Source: Pseudoprimorskyibacter insulae (lineage in GTDB: Bacteria > Pseudomonadota > Alphaproteobacteria > Rhodobacterales > Rhodobacteraceae). From it: DNA of 64,000 nucleotides. The notes beneath the pieces were generated by a model that was not told the DNA's origin, ran no database searches, and was given only the letters and a program-made list of their open reading frames with translations. Location of the stretch: assembly GCF_900302505.1 (NCBI RefSeq), contig NZ_OMOJ01000001.1:930001-994000 (forward strand), in the 5' to 3' direction. Positions 8,546-17,173 of the stretch are shown piece by piece; the stretch's first letter is position 1; each line of letters starts with the position of its first letter. The position numbers were made by a program, and so were the translations under genes.

Positions 8546-9237
8546 CCCCGGTCTGGCACCCATCCCCCAATTTCGGCCCGCGCCGCGATGGCGCGGAGCC
8601 CGATATGGTGGTCATCCACTACACCGCAATGAAAAGCGCCGAAGCCGCGCGCGATTGGCTCTGCAACCCCGAAGCGCAGGTCTCGGCTCATTACGTGATC
8701 GCCGAAGATGGCCGCATCTGGCAGCTTGTGGATGAGGCCGCGCGCGCTTGGCACGCCGGGGCAGGGCAGTGGGGCAGTTGCACAGACGTCAATTCCCGCT
8801 CCATCGGGATCGAGCTTTCGAACCTTGGCACCCACCCCTTTGCCGAACCGCAAATGGCGGCGCTCGAATCCCTGCTCAAGGGCATTCTTGCTCGATGGAC
8901 CATCCCGCCCGAGCGAGTCATCGGCCATTCCGACATGGCACCGGGCCGCAAAATCGACCCCGGCCCGCGCTTCGACTGGCAGCGCCTTGCCCGCCAAGGG
9001 CTGGCCGTCTGGCCTGACGCCCTGCACAGCCTGGCCCATAGCGCCACAGACAGCCCGCTTGAGGCCGCGTTGGCCGCCATCGGCTACACCTGCGACGTGC
9101 CGCTGGACACCCGCCTCAGCGCCTTCCGCAGCCGCTTCAATCGCGCGGCCACCGGCCCCGCCACCCAAGCCGACCTTGCCATTGCCCAATCCCTCGCCGC
9201 ACGCTTCCCCGTTGACCGGGGCCAAGGATCAGCGTAA
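8488..9237 (+). CDS. AmiD/AmpD-like N-acetylmuramoyl-L-alanine amidase
   Basis: The Zn-dependent amidase_2 family protein cleaves the amide between N-acetylmuramic acid and the stem peptide. Motifs are VVIHYTAM (first Zn His), SAHYVIAEDG, WHAG near the middle, IGIELSN, and IGHSDMAPGRKIDPGPRFDW carrying the second His, the catalytic Lys and the third Zn ligand (Asp). A C-terminal peptidoglycan-binding-like helical region (about residues 180-230) follows. The start is uncertain: family members normally begin at the TPVWHPSPNFGPRRDG segment. The codon just before that segment here is CTG at 8542, overlapping the TGA of the lipoprotein gene, whereas the nearest ATG (8488) adds 18 atypical residues. 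Confidence 0.85.
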   Translation: MEPAPVPTGAASSPPRSKLTPVWHPSPNFGPRRDGAEPDMVVIHYTAMKSAEAARDWLCNPEAQVSAHYVIAEDGRIWQLVDEAARAWHAGAGQWGSCTDVNSRSIGIELSNLGTHPFAEPQMAALESLLKGILARWTIPPERVIGHSDMAPGRKIDPGPRFDWQRLARQGLAVWPDALHSLAHSATDSPLEAALAAIGYTCDVPLDTRLSAFRSRFNRAATGPATQADLAIAQSLAARFPVDRGQGSA

Positions 9238-9240
9238 CGA
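9212..9240 (+). promoter_or_regulatory. Promoter of RNase P RNA
   Basis: TTGACC (9212-9217), a 17-nt spacer and TAACGA (9235-9240) place the transcription start at about 9247-9248, exactly at the rnpB 5' end. The promoter overlaps the last codons of the amidase gene. Confidence 0.6.
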
Positions 9241-9247
9241 ACCTCTC

Positions 9248-9629
9248 GCGCGGAGGGCCGGATGGCCGCGGGTCGAAAGACGCGAGGAAAGTCCGGACTC
9301 CCTGAAGCAACGGTGCCGGGTAACGCCCGGGCAGGGCAACCTGACGGATAGCGCCACAGAAAACAAACCGCCTTGGGTTTCCAAGGTCAGGGTGAAACGG
9401 TGGGGTAAGAGCCCACCGGGCCGCTGGCAACAGGGGCCGCATGGCAAGCCCCACCGGGAGCAATGCCGAATAGGGACCTCGCGCGGGGCATGATCCTTCG
9501 GGATATCGCCGCAGGGCCGCTTCAGCCCAGAGGTCCGGGTTGGCAGCTTGAGGCGCGTAGCAATGCGCGCCCTAGAGGAATGGTCATCCCCCGCAAGGGG
9601 ACAAAATCCGGCTTACAGGCCCTCCGCGC
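9248..9629 (+). ncRNA. rnpB: RNase P RNA (M1 RNA)
   Basis: This is the catalytic RNA that matures tRNA 5' ends. The 5' GCGCGGAGGGCC pairs with the 3' GGCCCTCCGCGC to form helix P1. Universal core blocks are visible: GAGGAAAGTCCGGACTC near 9288, ACAGAAA near 9356 and ATCCGGCTTACAGGCC near the 3' end. The length of about 380 nt fits an alphaproteobacterial type A RNA. Confidence 0.95.
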
Positions 9630-9859
9630 ATAGACCAACGCCAACAATATCAGGCCCGTCCCCCTCCCTTCATCTTTCCCCAAATCCTCCGGGGAGCGCG
9701 AGGGGCAGCGCCCCTCGCACTTGCCTTCAACGCAGGCGACTCCCATGCCAAATAATGAATCCACCCCTCGCATGCCCCCGGTTGGCGGTGCCGCTACAAA
9801 AATCTAACCCCCGGGATAAGTTTTTCACCTCAAACCCATGCTTTCCTCTCTGAATCCGG
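9630..9859. other. Non-coding spacer between rnpB and rpmG
   Basis: No coding sequence is supported here. A 9-bp hairpin, GCGAGGGGC / GCCCCTCGC at 9698-9718, has no T-run after it and may protect or end the rnpB transcript. The rest is C-rich sequence without recognisable structure. Confidence 0.5.
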
Positions 9860-9887
9860 TTGACTCCGGCCCAAGCGTCGGTAAAAG
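9860..9887 (+). promoter_or_regulatory. Putative promoter of rpmG
   Basis: TTGACT (9860-9865), a 16-nt spacer and TAAAAG (9882-9887) lie 55 nt before the rpmG start. A GCTGCAGG direct repeat (about 9914 and 9925) follows in the leader. Confidence 0.5.
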
Positions 9888-9941
9888 GCGGGCTTCATAG
9901 GATTTCACGGGCCGCTGCAGGTCCGCTGCAGGAGACGACCC

Positions 9942-10109
9942 ATGGCGAAGCCGACCACCATCAAAATCCGCCTGAACTCGACCGCAGGCACCGGCCACTT
10001 CTACGTGACCAAGAAGAACGCGCGTACGATGACCGAGAAAATGACCGTTCGTAAATACGACCCGGTTGTTCGCAAGCACGTCGAATACAAAGAAGGCAAG
10101 ATCAAGTAA
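9942..10109 (+). CDS. rpmG: 50S ribosomal protein L33
   Basis: The 55-aa basic protein [20 protein letters not shown] continues through [14 protein letters not shown] to [12 protein letters not shown], the full-length alphaproteobacterial L33 pattern. This version lacks the CxxC zinc pairs of Zn-binding L33 forms. GGAGACGACCC precedes the ATG. A Rho-independent terminator lies 30 nt after the stop, so it is monocistronic. Confidence 0.95.
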   Translation: MAKPTTIKIRLNSTAGTGHFYVTKKNARTMTEKMTVRKYDPVVRKHVEYKEGKIK

Positions 10110-10138
10110 TCTTGCCTCTCTGACCCGGGACGGGACAG

Positions 10139-10173
10139 GCACCGCGCTTCGTATGAAGCGCGGTGTTTCTATT
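10139..10173 (+). terminator. Rho-independent terminator of rpmG
   Basis: ACCGCGCTTC and GAAGCGCGGT form a 10-bp stem around a GTAT loop, extended by a C-G pair and followed by GTTTCTATTT. Confidence 0.85.
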
Positions 10174-10286
10174 TGTGCGGGCCGGTTGTTTGCGCCGCCT
10201 CCTTGGGCCACTGGCGTAGCGCACATCCCGGTCAAAGGAAATCGGGGGCGATCACGGCCCCCTTTATCTGGCCCCGTTGACGCCCT

Positions 10287-12317
10287 CTACGCCAACAGAT
10301 CGAAGGTCTGACCGGCCGCAAGCACATTCAGGCTGGTCTGCGCGTCCCCGTCCACCAGCGCCCAAAGCAGGTTGCCTGAGGGGACATGGGTGACAAACAC
10401 TTCTTGCACGCTGGCATCCCCTGCATTCGCCGTGGTGGCGCGCTGAACAAGGAAATCAGATTTGGTCGCCGCGCCGCCGCCGAAGAACAGCACGTCGCCC
10501 TGTGCGGCGTCAAAGTCCTGAATCCAGTCGCTGCCATGACCCGCCGCATTGGTGTGATAGAACTTATCCGCGCCTGTGCCGCCATTCACCCGGTCAAAGC
10601 CAAAGCCCCCGTTGATGAAGTCGTCCCCATCCCCGCCAAAGATCAGGTCAGACCAGGCGCTGCCGGTCAGAACGTCATTGCCCGTGCCGCCAATGACTGT
10701 ATCAACGCCAAATCCGCCCTCGATGCTGTCGTCCCCGGCGTCGCCGCGCAACTCATCGTTGCCGTAGCCGCCGTCGATGGAATCGTTGCCATCACCGCCA
10801 TAGACTTGGTCGCGCAAGTCGTTGGCGGTATCGCCTCCGAACAGCACGTCATTGCCTGCGCCGCCAATCAGCGTATCGGCGCTGTCTCCACCTTTCAGTG
10901 TGTCATTGCCGCCGCCACCGTTTAGCGTGTCGCTGCCGGTATCACCGTACAATTTTTCATCGGCATCCGTGCCGGTAAAGACCGCATCTAGCCCGCCAGT
11001 CAGCTCGATGCTTTCAACGCTGATCACCTCGTCGCGGTGATCCGTTTCGCCGAGCTTGCCAATAAATTGACCCGCCAGATTGATCTCAAGATCATAGGCG
11101 TTCGGGTCTTCGTCGCTCAGGTCGATGAGCAGAAGGTCAAAGCCATCGCCGCCGTCAAAGGTGTCGTCGCCTGTGTCCATAAAGAACCGGTCATCGCCGC
11201 CAAACCCGCGCAAATGGTCATCGCCCCCGCCACCGGCAAATTCATCGTTGCCGCTGCCGCCGTAGAACAGATCGTCACCATAGCCGCCTTCGATCAATTC
11301 AATTCCGCTGAAACTGTCCGTCCAGCCCCAGCCATCGGCGACGGTGCCTGTACCTTGGCCTGTCATCGATACGACAATGCCGAACACAGGGTCGCCTGCG
11401 CTGTCCCAGCCATCATCGCGATAGCTGAGCAGGTCATTGCTTGCGACGCCGACATAGGTGTCATCGCCGCTGCCAGCCATGAAGGCTGTCCCCCCGGCGC
11501 CGCCGGTCACGCTGTCATTGCCCGCGCGGTCAAAGACATAGCCCGTGCTATCGCCCATGATGATGATGTCGTCATGGGCGGTGCCATAGAAGTTTTCAAC
11601 GCCAAACACCTGATCGGTGTAATTGGCGGTGACCACGGTATTGGCCAGAATGCCCTGCTGGGTCATGCCGGACAGGTTGGCGCGAATAAAGGTGTCCAGC
11701 CCTTGGTAGGATGCGCCGTCCTCGCCGTCACCGCCATCCAGCGTGTCCTGCCCTTCGGAGCGGAAGAAGACGTCATTGCCGATCCCGGCATTGGCGCTGT
11801 CATTGCCGGGGGTGCCAAAGATTGCGTCATCCTCATACCTGCTGACGCCATCGGGCAGGGGGTAGGTCAAAATCTGCGTGCCGGGCTCAAACCCGCTGCC
11901 CGCTGGCGCATCCCCGACCGAGGTGACCAACGTTTCCAGCGTGTCGAAATCGGCCTTGGTATCAAGCCCGGCGAACAGGTCATCGCCGCCCAGCAGGATG
12001 TAATACTCGCCAACCCCGTCCAGTCGAATGTCAACGCCCCAGACATAGCTGGTGGTGGTGTCGGTTTTCACTTCCATCACCCAAGACACCAGATCGTCGG
12101 GGTCCACGACGGCCCAATCCAAAAGCAGGTTGATAAAGTTATCGGCCAAAAGCTCGACCGGGGTGGGGCCGAACCCCACCGGGGCTGTGTCATAGCCATA
12201 TGTGACGGACGTGGCACCGTCGCCGACGATCAGGCTGATGGTGGCATCGCGATATTCGCTGGCCTTTTCGTCCGGTCCGTAATTCACGTAACGGGCGTTG
12301 AAGGAATAGGTTGTCAT
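10287..12317 (-). CDS. RTX-type calcium-binding protein, probably secreted by a type I system
   Basis: The 676-aa acidic protein has no Sec signal peptide. An N-terminal domain of about 160 residues (MTTYSFNARYVNYGPDEKAS...) has no motif I recognise. Scattered and clustered GGxGxDxxx nonapeptides follow, for example GGYGDDLFYGGSGNDEFAGG, GGGGNDTLKGGDSADTLIGG and GGYGNDELRGDAGDDSIEGG. These fold into calcium-binding beta-rolls after export. The C-terminal 80 residues (ADKFYHTNAAGHGSDWIQDF onward) resemble peptidase_M10 serralysin-type C-terminal or uncleaved T1SS-signal regions. No TolC, HlyB or HlyD homologue is nearby. No enzyme domain is evident, so adhesin, surface-layer or structural roles are all possible. 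Confidence 0.85.
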   Translation of the reverse strand: MTTYSFNARYVNYGPDEKASEYRDATISLIVGDGATSVTYGYDTAPVGFGPTPVELLADNFINLLLDWAVVDPDDLVSWVMEVKTDTTTSYVWGVDIRLDGVGEYYILLGGDDLFAGLDTKADFDTLETLVTSVGDAPAGSGFEPGTQILTYPLPDGVSRYEDDAIFGTPGNDSANAGIGNDVFFRSEGQDTLDGGDGEDGASYQGLDTFIRANLSGMTQQGILANTVVTANYTDQVFGVENFYGTAHDDIIIMGDSTGYVFDRAGNDSVTGGAGGTAFMAGSGDDTYVGVASNDLLSYRDDGWDSAGDPVFGIVVSMTGQGTGTVADGWGWTDSFSGIELIEGGYGDDLFYGGSGNDEFAGGGGDDHLRGFGGDDRFFMDTGDDTFDGGDGFDLLLIDLSDEDPNAYDLEINLAGQFIGKLGETDHRDEVISVESIELTGGLDAVFTGTDADEKLYGDTGSDTLNGGGGNDTLKGGDSADTLIGGAGNDVLFGGDTANDLRDQVYGGDGNDSIDGGYGNDELRGDAGDDSIEGGFGVDTVIGGTGNDVLTGSAWSDLIFGGDGDDFINGGFGFDRVNGGTGADKFYHTNAAGHGSDWIQDFDAAQGDVLFFGGGAATKSDFLVQRATTANAGDASVQEVFVTHVPSGNLLWALVDGDAQTSLNVLAAGQTFDLLA

Positions 12318-12399
12318 TTAAGCTCCCCCAAATGATTGTTTTAAATGTTTGGAGCGATGCTAAGCGGCGTCATGCGACCTGACAACTGAAGATTGCGCA

Positions 12400-12430
12400 A
12401 AGAAAAAGCCCCGGCGGCTGCCGGGGCTTT
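12400..12430 (-). terminator. Rho-independent terminator of the Bax-inhibitor-1 gene
   Basis: On the minus strand, AAAGCCCCGGC and GCCGGGGCTTT form an 11-bp stem with a four-base loop, followed by TTTTTCTTTG. It starts 25 nt after the stop codon of the upstream gene. Confidence 0.85.
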
Positions 12431-12454
12431 GCAAATTGTCGCGCTAGGCTTGCG

Positions 12455-13195
12455 TTATTCGCGATTGCCAAGCAGTTGCAGCAGGAACATGAACATGTTG
12501 ATGAAGTCCAGGTACAGGCGCAGGGCACCCATGATTGCGGACTTGCCAAGCCATTCGCTGTCGCCGTGCTGGGCGTGGGCGATGTATTCGTTCTTGATCG
12601 ACTGCGTGTCATAGGCGGTCAGGCCAGCGAAGATCAGCAGACCAACGATGGTGATCGCGAAGTGCAGCGCCGACGAGGCGATGAAGATGTTCAGGATCGA
12701 GGCCACAACCAGACCGATCAAGCCCATCATCAAGAAGGTGCCCATACCGCTGAGGTTCTTCTTGGTGACATAGCCGTAGAGGCTAAGACCCGCGAAGGCG
12801 ATCGAGGTCACAAGGAAGACGGACGCGATCGACATGCCGGTGAAGGCCACGAAGATCCACGACATCGACAGGCCCATGACGGCCGCGAAGGCGTAGAAGA
12901 ACAACTGTGCGGCTGCTGCTGACAAACGGTTGATGGCCGCACTGAAGGCGAACACCATGATGAGCGGCGCGAACATCACGATCCAGCCAAGGATATTCGG
13001 CTTTAGGGTCATCGGGTCGCGGAAGATCCCAAGCAGTTCCGGGCTGGAGCCGACCGCCCATGCCACGATGAAGGTCAGCAAAGTGCCGATCGACATCGTG
13101 CCATAGACTTTGTTCATATGAGTCCGAAGACCCTCGTCAATCTGGGCGGCGCGGGCACCTGCCGCTGTCGTCCGGATTGTGTTGTAGTCAGCCAT
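12455..13195 (-). CDS. Bax inhibitor-1 / YccA family membrane protein
   Basis: The 246-aa protein has seven predicted membrane helices. After a soluble N-terminus ending in DEGLRTHMNKVYGTMSIGTLL come TM helices including VFAFSAAINRLSAAAAQLFF and GTFLMMGLIGLVVASILNIF. The conserved FAGLTAYDTQSIK segment contains the di-Asp-type pH-sensing Asp of the TMBIM family, and the end is LYLDFINMFMFLLQLLGNRE. Family members are membrane calcium leak channels or FtsH modulators (YccA). The ATG is preceded by GGAGGGAAAA. The gene is monocistronic with its own terminator. Confidence 0.93.
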   Translation of the reverse strand: MADYNTIRTTAAGARAAQIDEGLRTHMNKVYGTMSIGTLLTFIVAWAVGSSPELLGIFRDPMTLKPNILGWIVMFAPLIMVFAFSAAINRLSAAAAQLFFYAFAAVMGLSMSWIFVAFTGMSIASVFLVTSIAFAGLSLYGYVTKKNLSGMGTFLMMGLIGLVVASILNIFIASSALHFAITIVGLLIFAGLTAYDTQSIKNEYIAHAQHGDSEWLGKSAIMGALRLYLDFINMFMFLLQLLGNRE

Positions 13196-13294
13196 TTTTC
13201 CCTCCGATAGAAACAGATTCCGGGGTTTCCCGGTTCCTATGAAATATCGGAAAGGTTACATCTTTTTTCAAGGTTTGTATGTGAACAAACTGCG

Positions 13295-13504
13295 TTATTC
13301 GCGCCAGCCCATCGGGGCATCCCAGAAACCGCGCGCGGCTTCTTCGTTGGCTTGGGCGCGGGTCAGGCCGATGTCTGCCAATGCGGCATCATCCAGATCG
13401 GCAAGTTGGCGGCGCTGTTGGTGCACCGTGAACAGGCGTGCAAAGCGCGATACGGCATTGCCGGAACGGGGGGCGTGCATTGCGGGAAGCGAAATATAGG
13501 CCAT
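13295..13504 (-). CDS. DUF1127 (YjiS-like) small protein
   Basis: The 69-aa basic protein contains the DUF1127 core RRQLADLDDAALADIGLTRA at about residues 35-54, preceded by FARLFTVHQQ. Short Arg-rich DUF1127 proteins are abundant in Rhodobacteraceae; a few act as RNA-binding or phosphate/stress-linked regulators, but the function of this one is unknown. The start at 13504 is chosen because AAAGGT lies upstream; the ATG at 13519 lacks a site. It is divergent from the LysR gene. Confidence 0.85.
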   Translation of the reverse strand: MAYISLPAMHAPRSGNAVSRFARLFTVHQQRRQLADLDDAALADIGLTRAQANEEAARGFWDAPMGWRE

Positions 13505-13583
13505 CGGAATACCTTTCATATTTTGATAGGTTGGTGATTTTGTATGACGTTGCTTGATTTATATGGTGAAGTAGGGTCATATT

Positions 13584-13599
13584 AAAAACGAATGTTTTT
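13584..13599. repeat. Inverted repeat in the DUF1127-LysR intergenic region
   Basis: AAAAAC and GTTTTT flank GAAT, inside a wider dyad starting ATTA and ending TAAT (13581-13606). It sits 28 nt before the LysR start in an AT-rich divergent promoter region, where autoregulatory LysR operators are commonly found. Confidence 0.5.
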
Positions 13600-13626
13600 T
13601 GTGTAATACATCACAGGCCTTGATGA

Positions 13627-14475
13627 ATGCGAAATCTTGATGTGACGACCCTGCGGTCCTTTGTGGCCGTCGCTGAATCTGGCGGGGTGACCCGCGCCGC
13701 CGGGTTCCTGAACTTGACCCAATCCGCAGTCTCTATGCAGTTGAAGCGTCTGGAAGAATTGCTTGACCTGAAGCTGCTGGAAAGGGCCGGGCGCACCGTG
13801 GCGCTGACCCCTGCGGGCGAACAACTGTTGGTCTTTGCCAAGCGGATGGTGGCCCTGAACGACGAAGCCTTTTCGCGGCTGACTGACAACACCTACGAAG
13901 GCGAAGTGATCCTTGGGGTGCCGCATGACATCGTTTATCCGGTCATTCCCCGCGTGATGCAGCGATTCAACGCCGAATTCCCACGCGTGAAGGTGCAGCT
14001 GATCTCGTCCTACACCTCGCAACTGGTCAAACAGTTCTCGCGCGGTGAGGTGGATGTGATTCTGACCACCGAAAGCACGGTGTCTGAAGGCGGCGAGACT
14101 TTGGCCGAGGTGCCGCTGCGCTGGGTGGCCGCGCCGGGCAGCAACGCGGTCAAGCAACGGCCCCTGCGGCTGGCTTTCTGCCGTCTGTGCCGGTTCCGCC
14201 CCGGCGCGCTGCGCAGCTTGGAAAAGGCCGATGTTCAGTGGGAAATGGCGGTTGAATCCGAAAACGACCGCGCGGTTGAGGCGTCGGTCAGCGCCGATCT
14301 GGCAGTCACGGCGATGCTTGAAGGCCACGCGCCGCAGCATCTGGACTATGTGGACCGCAGCATCGGGCTGCCCGAACTCGATATGCAAAAGATCAACGTT
14401 TATGTCGGCCCCGGCCGGCCCGAGATTTTGCAACCCATGCGCCAGATGATCCGCCAGGGGTTTGAGGCGCTCTAA
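13627..14475 (+). CDS. LysR-family transcriptional regulator
   Basis: The 282-aa protein has an N-terminal winged helix-turn-helix (residues 4-62; LRSFVAVAESGGVTRAAGFL, then LTQSAVSMQLKRLEELL) and a periplasmic-binding-like effector domain from about residue 90 (GEVILGVPHDIVYPVIPRVM). The effector domain type is near LrhA/HexA-like members by eye, but no effector can be named. Its stop codon overlaps that of the convergent ribD gene by 4 nt. A dyad in the upstream spacer is a candidate operator. Confidence 0.9.
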   Translation: MRNLDVTTLRSFVAVAESGGVTRAAGFLNLTQSAVSMQLKRLEELLDLKLLERAGRTVALTPAGEQLLVFAKRMVALNDEAFSRLTDNTYEGEVILGVPHDIVYPVIPRVMQRFNAEFPRVKVQLISSYTSQLVKQFSRGEVDVILTTESTVSEGGETLAEVPLRWVAAPGSNAVKQRPLRLAFCRLCRFRPGALRSLEKADVQWEMAVESENDRAVEASVSADLAVTAMLEGHAPQHLDYVDRSIGLPELDMQKINVYVGPGRPEILQPMRQMIRQGFEAL

Positions 14476-15569
14476 GCGCTGCGCACCCAGCGGTGCATCA
14501 CATCCCGCCCGCAAGCGCGGGTTTCAATCAGACGATAGCGCGGGGCCTCGTCCAAACGGCTGAGGCCCAGCACCCCCACAGAAGGCTGCCCTTCGGCGCC
14601 AATGGCCAGCCCGGCGGTAAAGCCGATCAGCTCATCCACCAGATCCGCCAGCAGAAGCGACGCCGCAAGCGATCCGCCACCTTCGCAGAACACCCGCGTC
14701 AAGCCGCGCTCGCCCAGCCGTTGCAGCAGCGACACAGGGTCAAGCTGCCCGGCCTCGGTCTCAATCGGAACCAGCGCTGCGCCGACGCTGTCCCACGCTT
14801 CGCGCAGGGCAGGGGCCGCGTCATGGCCGTGGCAGATCCAGACCGGCACATCCTTGGCGGTTTGGGCAAGCTGGCTCATCAACGGGACATCCAGCAGACG
14901 TGAGGCGACAACGCGCACCGGTTGCTGCACATTGCCGAAATCGCGCACGGTCAACGATGGGTCATCCGCCCGCGCCGTGCCAGCCCCCACCAGAACCGCA
15001 TCATGACGCAGGCGCATCGCGTGCACCTCTCGCCGGGCTTCGGGACCGGTGATCCATTTGCTGTGACCGGCTGCGGTGGCAATGCGCCCGTCGAAACTGG
15101 TCGCCAGTTTGAGCGTGACCCAAGGCCTTCCCTGTTCGGTGCGCAGAAAGAACCCGGCGTGGTCGCGGGCGGCCTCTTCGCTTAAGACCCCGGTGGTCAC
15201 CTCGATCCCGGCATCCCGCAGCATGGCAAAGCCTTGGCCCGACACGCGCGGATCGCTGTCTTGAACGGCGGCAACCACACGGGCCACGCCCGCATCAATC
15301 AGCGCTTGCGCACAGGGCGGCGTGCGCCCGTGATGGGCGCAGGGTTCCAGCGTGACATAGGCGGTGGCCCCACGCGCCCGATCGCCCGCCATGGCCAGCG
15401 CCTCGGTTTCGGCGTGGGGGCGACCGCCGGCCTGCGTCCAGCCGCGGCCAACGATCACATCGCCCTGAACGATGACACAGCCGACCGCAGGGTTGGGCCA
15501 AGTCCGGCCCATGCCGCGGCGACCCAGCGAAAGCGCATGGGCCATGTGCCGCGTGTCTTGCTGGCTCAC
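14472..15569 (-). CDS. ribD: Bifunctional riboflavin biosynthesis deaminase/reductase
   Basis: The 365-aa enzyme performs two steps of riboflavin synthesis: deamination of the diaminopyrimidine intermediate, then NADPH-dependent reduction of the ribose side chain. The N-terminal deaminase has the zinc motifs PHAETEAL and [11 protein letters not shown] (about residues 50-85). The C-terminal reductase begins near residue 150 with [17 protein letters not shown] and contains [20 protein letters not shown] and [14 protein letters not shown]. It overlaps nrdR by ATGA (translational coupling), a standard alphaproteobacterial pair that normally leads into ribE. Here ribD is followed instead by the convergent LysR gene. 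Confidence 0.96.
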   Translation of the reverse strand: MSQQDTRHMAHALSLGRRGMGRTWPNPAVGCVIVQGDVIVGRGWTQAGGRPHAETEALAMAGDRARGATAYVTLEPCAHHGRTPPCAQALIDAGVARVVAAVQDSDPRVSGQGFAMLRDAGIEVTTGVLSEEAARDHAGFFLRTEQGRPWVTLKLATSFDGRIATAAGHSKWITGPEARREVHAMRLRHDAVLVGAGTARADDPSLTVRDFGNVQQPVRVVASRLLDVPLMSQLAQTAKDVPVWICHGHDAAPALREAWDSVGAALVPIETEAGQLDPVSLLQRLGERGLTRVFCEGGGSLAASLLLADLVDELIGFTAGLAIGAEGQPSVGVLGLSRLDEAPRYRLIETRACGRDVMHRWVRSA

Positions 15570-16033
15570 TTCTCGGGCTGCGAGTCCGGGCGCAATTCGC
15601 TGACGAACTTGTCAAAGTCATCAGCCGCCTGGAAGTTCTTGTACACGCTGGCAAATCGCACGTAGGCGACGGTATCGATCCGTGCCAGCGTTTCCATCAC
15701 GATTTCCCCGATCTGTTTCGAGTTGATGTCCGTCTCGCCCATGCTTTCCAGGCGGCGCACGATCCCCGAGATCATCTGATCGATGCGTTCGGGATCAATC
15801 GGCCGCTTCTGAAGTGCGATACGGATGGACCGTTCCAGTTTGTCCCGGTCGAAATCTTCGCGGCGTCCGCTGGTTTTGATGACGACCAGATCACGCAGCT
15901 GAACGCGTTCATAGGTGGTGAACCGGCCCCCGCAGGCCGGGCAAAACCGGCGCCGACGGATTGAGACATGGTCTTCGGCCGGGCGTGAATCTTTGACTTG
16001 AGTGTCGATATTTCCGCAAAACGGGCAGCGCAT
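15566..16033 (-). CDS. nrdR: Transcriptional repressor NrdR
   Basis: The 155-aa repressor of ribonucleotide reductase genes has an N-terminal zinc ribbon, MRCPFCGN...[14 protein letters not shown] with two CxxC pairs, and an ATP-cone starting [17 protein letters not shown] that senses ATP/dATP. The ATG at 16033 is used; longer ORF starts upstream do not match the family. It precedes ribD with a 4-nt overlap. A consensus DnaA box lies about 50 nt upstream. Confidence 0.96.
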   Translation of the reverse strand: MRCPFCGNIDTQVKDSRPAEDHVSIRRRRFCPACGGRFTTYERVQLRDLVVIKTSGRREDFDRDKLERSIRIALQKRPIDPERIDQMISGIVRRLESMGETDINSKQIGEIVMETLARIDTVAYVRFASVYKNFQAADDFDKFVSELRPDSQPEK

Positions 16034-16084
16034 TCGCCGTCCCCCTCGTTCATTGTTGTACCTGCCTGTGGGGTTGGTCCCCAC

Positions 16085-16093
16085 TTATCCACA
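16085..16093. promoter_or_regulatory. Consensus DnaA box upstream of nrdR
   Basis: TTATCCACA is the exact high-affinity DnaA box. It sits 52 nt before the nrdR start. A single box suggests possible coupling of nrdR expression to replication initiation rather than an origin. Confidence 0.5.
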
Positions 16094-16156
16094 GCCACTA
16101 TAGGTCAGCCTCTAGGCTTTGGGTAGTACCCAATTGCCTCCGCTAGATGATGCGGC

Positions 16157-17173
16157 CTAGCGCGAGAATTTCAGAGGCAGATTAAAGTCATATGACGCGT
16201 TGTTCAGCGCTTTGGGGGCGGCTGGCAGGCGTGCGGCGCGGACCGCTTTCAGCGCGGCTTTGTCCAAGGCGGCGTCGCCGGACGATCCGGTAATCGTCGC
16301 CGCCATCAGTTTGCCGCCGCGCGATACGGTGATGCGCAGCTTGACTGTGCCTTGGGCACGAGTGCCGCCGGGATAGCGCTGCGCCCGTGCGATCCGCGAC
16401 CGGATCTGCCCGCCCCATTTGGCCATCGCATTTTGGCGTTCGGCCTTGGACGGGCCAGAGGCTGCGGTTTTGGCTGTGCCTGCGCTGGCCGTGGCCGTCT
16501 TGCCTGCGCCGGTCGCCTTTTGAGCGGGCTGCGGGGCGCTGGGTTTGGCCTTTGGCTTGGTGGCGTTCTTTTGGGGTGCCGGTTTGGTCGCGGGCTTGGG
16601 CTTGGGCGCAGGGCGGGCCACGGGGCGGGGCGATGTGGCGGGCGCGGCCACGGGCTGCGGCTCGGCTGTGCTGGTGTCAATGCTGGGCGCATATGGGCTG
16701 GCCTGCGGCGCGGCCATCATCGCCAGCGCTTGCGTGGGCAATTTGTCATTGACCAAAGGCGGCGGCGCAGGCGGTAGGCCCATTGCTTCGCTGACAGGTT
16801 CGGGCGCGGTCGGGGCAGGCGGCAGCGGCAGGCCCGGATCGGCCATTGGCGCAAGGGATTGATCCTGCGGCGACTGCGGCGCGATTGGTGGGGGCAACGC
16901 GGCGCGGCGGGCAGGATCTGGCGCTGCATCGGCGACGACGGGCGCGACATCGCCGGCGTTAACATCAGGCTGAGCGATATCCTGAGCAGCCTCCGGCGCG
17001 GTCTCCCACGCGGCGACCAAGGATTGCACCTGTTCTGGCATCGCCGCCAGCGACACCTGCGCCTGTCCGCCTTCTCCGCTCGCCGCAGGCCCGCCGCCGG
17101 GCGCGATGGCAAAGACGGCCAGATGCAGCCCCGTCGCCAGCCCTAGGAATATCGCGCCCTCGGCCAGCTTCAT
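16157..17173 (-). CDS. tonB: TonB-type energy transducer of the B12 operon
   Basis: The 338-aa protein has an N-terminal uncleaved membrane anchor (LAEGAIFLGLATGLHLAVFA). A long Pro/Ala/Lys spacer (about residues 30-240, with PRPVARPAPKPKPATKPAP) spans the periplasm. The C-terminal TonB domain contains RARAQRYP-like IARAQRYPGGTRAQGTVKLR and ends ALNNASYDFNLPLKFSR. It transmits the proton-motive force harvested by ExbB/ExbD to the outer-membrane receptor. It is the last gene of the riboswitch-led operon, which points to dedication to cobalamin uptake. It overlaps the preceding exbD by 4 nt. Confidence 0.9.
   Translation of the reverse strand: MKLAEGAIFLGLATGLHLAVFAIAPGGGPAASGEGGQAQVSLAAMPEQVQSLVAAWETAPEAAQDIAQPDVNAGDVAPVVADAAPDPARRAALPPPIAPQSPQDQSLAPMADPGLPLPPAPTAPEPVSEAMGLPPAPPPLVNDKLPTQALAMMAAPQASPYAPSIDTSTAEPQPVAAPATSPRPVARPAPKPKPATKPAPQKNATKPKAKPSAPQPAQKATGAGKTATASAGTAKTAASGPSKAERQNAMAKWGGQIRSRIARAQRYPGGTRAQGTVKLRITVSRGGKLMAATITGSSGDAALDKAALKAVRAARLPAAPKALNNASYDFNLPLKFSR

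Noticed and set aside
9630-9773. Minus-strand small frame near the rnpB end
   Set aside because: It reads through rnpB-derived sequence and has no coding signal.
11037-12335. 432-aa frame opposite the RTX gene
   Set aside because: Repeated Ala/Val/Ile pattern reflects the RTX repeats read backwards, not a real protein.
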